From assembly GCF_001540865.1 (NCBI RefSeq), contig NC_033642.1:1646859-1710858 (forward strand): a stretch of DNA of 64,000 nucleotides, given 5' to 3'. The notes below the pieces were generated by a model, which saw only the letters and a program-made list of their open reading frames with translations, was not told the DNA's origin and did no database searches. Both the position numbers and the translations under genes were made by a program. Numbering within the stretch: the first letter of the stretch is position 1; every line of letters begins with the position of its first letter. The DNA comes from Ananas comosus (lineage: Eukaryota; Streptophyta; Magnoliopsida; Poales; Bromeliaceae). Positions 58,011-64,000 of the stretch are shown here, in pieces.

Positions 58011-59939
58011 ACTATACTATTAATAGGATAGAGACCATCGTCCTACCAAATTGTTCTTGATGATAGAGATGCTGAATCGATGATCGGAATCATTAAAGTT
58101 GATCTAAAGTATTTGAAATATCTAGAAACTAAATTTCAGAATTTTTAAAAATTATTTACATGGTGATCAAAGGATCGTAAAATCGACAATTTTTGACGGC
58201 CTATATGAGCCGTTTGCTTGTTTAACGGTATAGAGCAATCCAAATTGTTTGAATTTTTGATAGAAAATTTTTTATACTACTTAGATAATATTTGATAACT
58301 CTGATCATGATTTGAAAAAGTCTAACCTCTATTTTAAGAAGGTTATTCATTTATGATCGTTCATTTTTTCAACTCTTCGATAGACTTGATAATGATTTTT
58401 AAAAATTACAAAATTTAGTTTTTAAATATTTCTTATAGTGTAGATCAATTTCTATGGTGCCGATTATCAATTTGGAGTGTCGATCATTCAAAACGACATA
58501 TATATTATATTATAGAAGTTTTGCTAGATATTACATCGGTAGTCAAACGGGCTCGGTTTACTACAGATTTATTTTCGGTGATAGAGCTTTCAAATTGACG
58601 ATCGGCACCGTTAAACATGATCTAAACTATTTAAACTATTTGGAAATCAAATTTACAATTTCGATATTGTTCACTTGTCCATCAAGTGAACGAAAAATGA
58701 ATGCTGGAAATGAATATCTTTAAAAATGTGATATCATTTTTATATTTGAGATTAGAGTCTAAGATTTATTTTACAATGTTAAATAATTTTTGACAAAAAA
58801 TTAGTTGATTGAACTCTCCTAATACTGTTAAATCGGAGACGCACATATCGGTCATTAAAATATATATTATTGCTGACTCTTGATGTTCAGTAGGATGGCC
58901 AAATAATCATGAAATTTGATTCTGATAATCTTAAATGGGTCTATCATGTTCAACGGTGCGCGATCGTTCGATTTGAAGCTCATCATTGAAACAAATCGGT
59001 AGTAAACGCGAGGAGTTACTATCGATAGTATCGTAAAACTATATATATGATTATATATATATATATATATATAATATATATATATGAGTTGAGCTAGAAA
59101 TAACTTTCAACAGCCACCTAGAGGTGGTGTTTTTGAGTTTTAATCCTTGATGAGAAATGTAAGTTAGGATGATAGTGGTAGGTGGTGGTAGGTGGAATTA
59201 TTTGATCTAAGGGTTATTAGTAATAAGGAGTATATCCAAGAGCTAACAAAAGTAGAAGCACCAAGGGCCTAATATTACTAAAAGTATTCTACCTCAATTA
59301 TATATATATATATATATATAATATAATATATATAATATAAACCCTCTATATATAGATATATATAGCGGTCCGGTCTGACAATACTATTATAAGTACGATC
59401 GCTCCAGTACTCATAAATTGGTTTTCGATGATAGAGCTTCCATGAATCGACGATCCAGCACCGTTAAACGTTATTTTACAGCATTTTAAACTCTAGAAAT
59501 CAAATTTTTATATTTTTCGAACATCATTTAACTTAACGATCAAGAGGTCACAAATTTGACAATTCTTAACCAGCGTTGGGATTGCCTTGCTAGTTTTAAC
59601 GGTGTAAAAGAATCAAAATTTGTTGAATTTTTGAATAAGAAATTTGATTCACATACATAGATAAAAATCAATAACATCCGATCTTGAATTGAGAATCCAA
59701 TCATCTTTTTTAGGAACGTCGTTGCATTTTTGACCATTCATTTTATGCCACTTGGTGGACTTTAGATTGTGGATTTTTGAAAATTTACCGGAAATTTATT
59801 TCTCGAAGTTCCTAATACTCTAGATGCATATTTAAGGAGTGGATTCGTCGATTCGGAAGCTCCAATCATTTGAAAACAACTTATGAGTACGAGGGGTCTC
59901 CAATACTGCATAAAATATTGAGGCCATGCCATGATAATC

Positions 59940-60026
<87 letters not shown>

Positions 60027-60600
60027 ATATAATATAGATCAGCTACTATAGCTATCGGTAGCAGCGACGCTCCGTGCTACCACAGTTGTTTTTCGATGAT
60101 GCGCTTCCAAATCGACGATCGCTCCGCTACGACTTGATCTAGCAACTATATTGAAAGTAATTTAGAACAAAAATTCAGTCAACTTTTTCGATATATCATT
60201 AACATATCAAGACAAGTAGTCTAAAATGAATCGGCTGAAAATACAAAATGCATGAAAAATGATGATAAAAGATTTAATTCAAGATCAAGATATACTGATC
60301 TTACTCTAAAATAGTGAAAGAGATTTTCTATAAATTTTTCATCGACATGTGTCGAATTAGTTTCACATCACGTTAAACTCACAAACACACACATCAGTCA
60401 TTAAAAATTATCATTTTGAGATCTTTTTGATCACGTAGTCAATGATATCGAAAAAATCTGAAATTAGATTTTAAATACTTTCAATAGTTAGACAATCTAA
60501 CGGAGGCCGAATCGTCGATTTGGAAGCCGCATCATCCGCGAAAACACTTGGTAGCACGAGCGGCTCCGTGCTAACCGATAGCATAGAGCGGACTTATATA
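58011..60600. mobile_element. Array of further family A copies, degraded by indels
   Basis: At least four more copies or parts: about 58011-58500, 58517-59041, 59370-59930 and 60040-60600, each with the CGACGATCGGCACCGTTAAAC-type block and its inverse, separated by (TA)n tracts (59044-59085, 59300-59365, 59938-60035, 60595-60660). A diverged TA-flanked element with GGTGGTAGGTGG at 59088-59298 lies between them. From about 58860 on, single-base insertions and deletions are frequent inside conserved blocks, more than in other copies, suggesting low consensus quality. Confidence 0.7.
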
Positions 60601-60611
60601 TAATATATACT

Positions 60612-60660
<49 letters not shown>

Positions 60661-60661
60661 T

Positions 60662-62212
60662 ATTTGGATTTAAGCCAACCCAAATATAAAAAAAAGACCT
60701 ATATTTTGTGAATTTAATTATTAGATTAAGATTCTAATTTTCTAATTTTTTTTAACTTTTCACCTAGTAATAGAGTTTACAATCTACGTGTTGTTCGTGA
60801 ACCAGCTCATATTCAGTTCATTAATAAACACCGAGTACGAGCTAGATTTTTCAATTCGATACGTTAACAAGCCAACTCTTGTTAAGGTCATTTAATAAAA
60901 GAACTAACACGAATCAATACCAACTAGCCCGTGTTCGGCTCGTTGACAAACCTAGTCCTAAATATACCGCAATATTGCTCAACGTATCAGAATTTTGCAT
61001 ACAGAACTGTAGAGAATTCAAACCCATAGCTGATAATTTGGTGGAAAGGGGGAGGTCTCAAACATTTTGTTTCTACTTTCCACTCATCTTTGCAATATAA
61101 GATGGAAATCTACTACCGATCGTTCCTAGAGCAAATGGTAAAAGGCTTGGTGTTTGGTACTCGAGGTCCCAAGTTCGAATTTTAGTTGATTCATATTTCC
61201 AACTAAGTTTATTTTTAAATAAAATAAATGAAGCGGATAACATGCTACCTATCTCGCAAAAAAACAAAAGAAGGAGAAGGAAATCTACTGTGTGGTAGTC
61301 ATACCACATTATCTATAATCAGTCAATCATATTTTTTTAAAAAAAAAATATATAATAAAAATATTAATTTAAAATTATAATAAAATGAATAAATTTTAAG
61401 AATATAATTTGATTGATTGATTGAAGACATCATATTTGTACTATGACCGTCATATTTTTAACTTTTTGGAATACAAAGAGGACTGGACAGGCCACTTATT
61501 AAAGAAAGGGTACCATTGCATGTGGATGCCAACTACATTGAGCCAGTGAATTAGCTGCAGCTATGAGTGATGCTTTGGGGATATGTGTGAGGATGCCAAA
61601 GTAGATATTAAGCCTTTGAACTTTGTCGAATTTCGCGCCAGTGGTCTCTTTTTCAAATTCAAATAATTGAACACTTTCTTTTATTAAAAAAAAAAAGCTA
61701 TTTTTGTAAATTTTACAACCACTTATCATAGGATTAAAAAAATAAAAAAACTTCAAATGTCATTTCTATAGTTTCGTATTTTTTATTTTAGTATTCTATG
61801 ATTTAAACTATATCAATTTAGTACTCTGTGTTTTTTATTTTTGTTTATTCTCTCTATTAATTTTTTTCATTAAATCAGTGATAAAATTAAAACTAAAATG
61901 TACGAAAGTGAATATTTGATAAAACTAGGTGGGGTATTTCAAGTGTTTTGTATATAATTTAACGAAATTAATGTTGACGGAGGAGGTGACGAAAAGAAAA
62001 AAAAAAGAAACTACAAGTTACTAAATTGATACACTTTAAAACATAGAGTACTAAAGTGAAAAAGTGCGAAACCATATGGATAGTATTTGAAGTTTACCCA
62101 AAAAATATTAAAATTAAGGCAGTTATTAGGCTTCATTTAATGAAGTTTAATAAAATTTTTATAAAATTAGTGAGTAAATATTAGTCCTTGAATCACTTGA
62201 ATGTAAGATCTA
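60662..62212 (+). repeat. Segmental duplication, copy B
   Basis: Second copy of 36144-37634, same orientation, with ATGAGTGATGCTTTGGGGAT and CGAATTTCGCGCCAGTGGTC. Contains the same Mutator-like MITE (61748-62100) but a SINE at a different place. It ends at a (GT)n/(GA)n run. No LDH exon follows in the window. Confidence 0.88.
61115..61278 (+). mobile_element. tRNA-derived SINE with 11-bp target duplication
   Basis: 164 bp flanked by GGAAATCTACT at 61104-61114 and 61279-61289. Box A-like CCTAGAGCAAATGGTAAAAG, box B-like AAGTTCGAATTTTAG, conserved ATAACATGCTACCTATCTCG and an A-rich tail. Copy A of the duplication lacks it at this position, so it arrived after the duplication. Confidence 0.88.
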
Positions 62213-62234
62213 TACCGTGTGTGTGTATCAATTT

Positions 62235-62238
62235 ATAT

Positions 62239-62288
<50 letters not shown>
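62235..62288. repeat. (GA)n microsatellite
   Basis: About 25 GA units with one interruption, after a short (GT)n. Confidence 0.9.
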
Positions 62289-62290
<2 letters not shown>

Positions 62291-62361
62291 GAGCTCCTAT
62301 GCTTTTAAAAATATCAAGTCATTGGTACTTGTAATTTTTCGGCCCTTCGATTAAGGGATGT
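62289..62361. mobile_element. Family B MITE, truncated
   Basis: GAGCTCCTATGCTTTTAAAA to GGATGTGCGGTTA follows the family, then breaks off where the next sequence begins, implying insertion of the downstream element. Confidence 0.65.
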
Positions 62362-64000
62362 GCGGTTATGGGTCGGTGCGTTCCGGGACATTTCAGTGGT
62401 CCCGACGGAGTCCCGTTGCGATTTACGGGACTTCCGGCGAGTTACGGTAGTCGGTTTTGGGAAACTGATCTCCGTGGGTTTGTTAGTGGGATTATGATGT
62501 AGTGTTTCTTAGTTGTGGGTTAGACACTAACCCAGTGGACCCTCCTTAGGTCCTGTTGACGTTCTTTTGCAGTCAGGAGACAGGCGCGACAGTTGTACAG
62601 GTGGGTACTTCGATCCGACGTCGGTACAGTAGTGCACGTTCGGTGATGGTTTCTTACCCTTGCTCCTTTATTATTATCCATGCATATGTTATATATTGAG
62701 CTTTGCACCTCTGTTGTTTACATTACACCCAATCCCAGATTGTTTGGTATACTCTCTACTCGTTGTTGCATGCTTAAGTATCCTGAGTAAGAGTAGAGTA
62801 GTTCATCGCATCCGTATCGGTTGACCTAGTTGGTCTGTTGAGCATTCCGTTCAGTTGACTAGTTGATCTGTTCTGGCATTCTGCTCACCCAGTTTAGTTC
62901 CATGTTGGATATCATGCTTAGGAGTAGCGTTTGATCTTATCTGTTACTAATATCCGTGATTTGGGTTGGGGCGGATCCCTATGTTGAAACATAGGAGCCT
63001 TGCACTGTGCATTTATATTGCCATTCCCTACTCAGCTATTTCCATGATTGATATCCATGTTTAGGAGTTAGAGTTGATTATCTTTTCTATCTATATCTGT
63101 GTATCTTGGTGGGGTTCACCCATTTGATATCTACGGACCTATTCGGTCGAGGTTGCTACAGTTCTAGTCTTGACATACGTAGAAACACGATTAGTTGCTG
63201 ATGGCCTATAACGGTCGGTGTGCCGCTGGGGGTGGATGTGTCGGCTAGTTGCGATGATGATCTTTGAGCATATTACATTGATCGCCACTGCAGTACGTTA
63301 TTTACGAACACCAGCTGTCTGATTCCACCGCAAGAGGTGTTCTTTTACCGAAAAAGTGGTTGGATTGCCAACCGTGAGCAGGGGCTTTTACTTGCGAAGG
63401 GTATTTGCTTTGGACCAGGGCGATTCATTGCGCGCAGGGTCAAGGTACTGTTTCTGACCAGGGCGCTTCATTGGATGGTTGTCAGGTACAGGTTGAGCAG
63501 TGGCATGGGCCTGAGTGTTCGGACCAATAGGGCAGCGAGATGGTGTACTTTTGAGCTTTCGTTCAGTTGAACGCATGATACATAGCTGTAGTGTTTTATT
63601 TTCAGTGATCTTATCTGTTTTTGTAGCTACTGTTTTATTTACCGCTGCATCTATACTTGTCAGCTCCTTATTTCAGAATATACTCTTACCAGCACTTATA
63701 TCTTCTAGTTCTCCGTGTGTTGTATAGCTCTCTTCCTGATCCGGTGAGTATTCTCGCCTTCTTCGGCTTGCGGTACCACTGGGGGGAGAATGTTTACATG
63801 TTCTCAACCTCCCTCACCATGTTTCAGGTATCGGCGGGCGATGGTAGTGCGACAGACGTGAGATTACGCGTCGTACGGTCGTAGAGTTCCGACCCAGGTT
63901 ATCTCGATTGAGTATTACCCTCATTATTTCTGTGGATAATATAGCTAGACGGTTTACATGGTTCCAGTTTTGTTTTTAGTTATGCTAACCACTGGATTTT
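62362..64000 (+). mobile_element. Probable LTR-retrotransposon sequence (LTR part), runs off the window
   Basis: GC content and word use differ from the AT-rich flanks and resemble the long Gypsy LTRs here (e.g. AGTTCCGACCCAGG, repeated CATGTTGGATATCATG and CATGATTGATATCCATG near 62903 and 63040). No coding domain, no LTR pair and no primer site seen, so the class is inferred. It breaks a family B MITE at its left edge. Confidence 0.4.

Noticed and set aside
37110..61278. tRNA genes at the box A/box B-like sequences
   Set aside because: Not foldable into a full tRNA by eye; they continue into a common SINE body with A-rich tail and target duplication.
1..64000. CRISPR arrays, operons, bacterial ribosome binding sites or terminators
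   Set aside because: Sequence is plant nuclear; tandem palindromes at 4.2-4.6 and 26.4-26.7 kb lack regular unique spacers and are parts of foldback transposons.

Overview
This is a plant nuclear window. Genes have spliceosomal GT-AG introns in long AT-rich non-coding DNA, first exons are very GC-rich, and small foldback transposons, LTR remnants, TRIMs and SINEs are dense. That style suggests a monocot, probably a commelinid such as pineapple; the species is an inference I cannot prove. Single N characters at 2670, 20451 and 54659 mark joins in a draft assembly.

Four genes, all on the + strand, can be supported. (1) 391-1901: last three exons of a mitochondrial-type bL9 ribosomal protein gene. 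(2) 4850-12152: a complete seven-exon phosphatidate cytidylyltransferase (CDP-diacylglycerol synthase, CdsA family), 355 aa. (3) 15675-16118: a two-exon small secreted peptide precursor ending in a 13-residue RGF/GOLVEN/CLEL signature. (4) 39579-42320: a three-exon L-lactate dehydrogenase, 362 aa, with paired anaerobic-response GT motifs just upstream of its TATA box. An orphan exon-like segment lies at 30422-30546.

The rest is transposon-derived. 2-5 kb: a 238-bp perfect inverted repeat ending at an N, then MITEs and a foldback element built from 24-bp palindromes. 13.5-23 kb: nested MITEs, many flanked by (TA)n. 23-28 kb: a solo LTR, a second palindrome foldback carrying two Mutator-like MITEs in its arms, and a TRIM. 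32-36 kb: a Gypsy-type solo LTR and two minisatellites. 36-45 kb: lactate dehydrogenase inside duplicated flanking sequence. 45-52.5 kb: a nest of Gypsy-type LTRs, a broken gag-pol and a Cassandra TRIM with 5S rRNA-like LTRs. 53.5-60.6 kb: a dense run of (TA)n-flanked foldbacks, partly with poor sequence quality. 60.7-62.2 kb: a second copy of the lactate dehydrogenase upstream region. 62.3 kb to the end: probable LTR-element sequence.

The four genes have unrelated jobs (mitochondrial translation, phospholipid precursor synthesis, peptide signalling, fermentation) and I see no shared pathway. The most unusual observation is a pair of TRIMs with almost the same internal domain but different LTRs, only one of which carries the 5S rRNA-like block.
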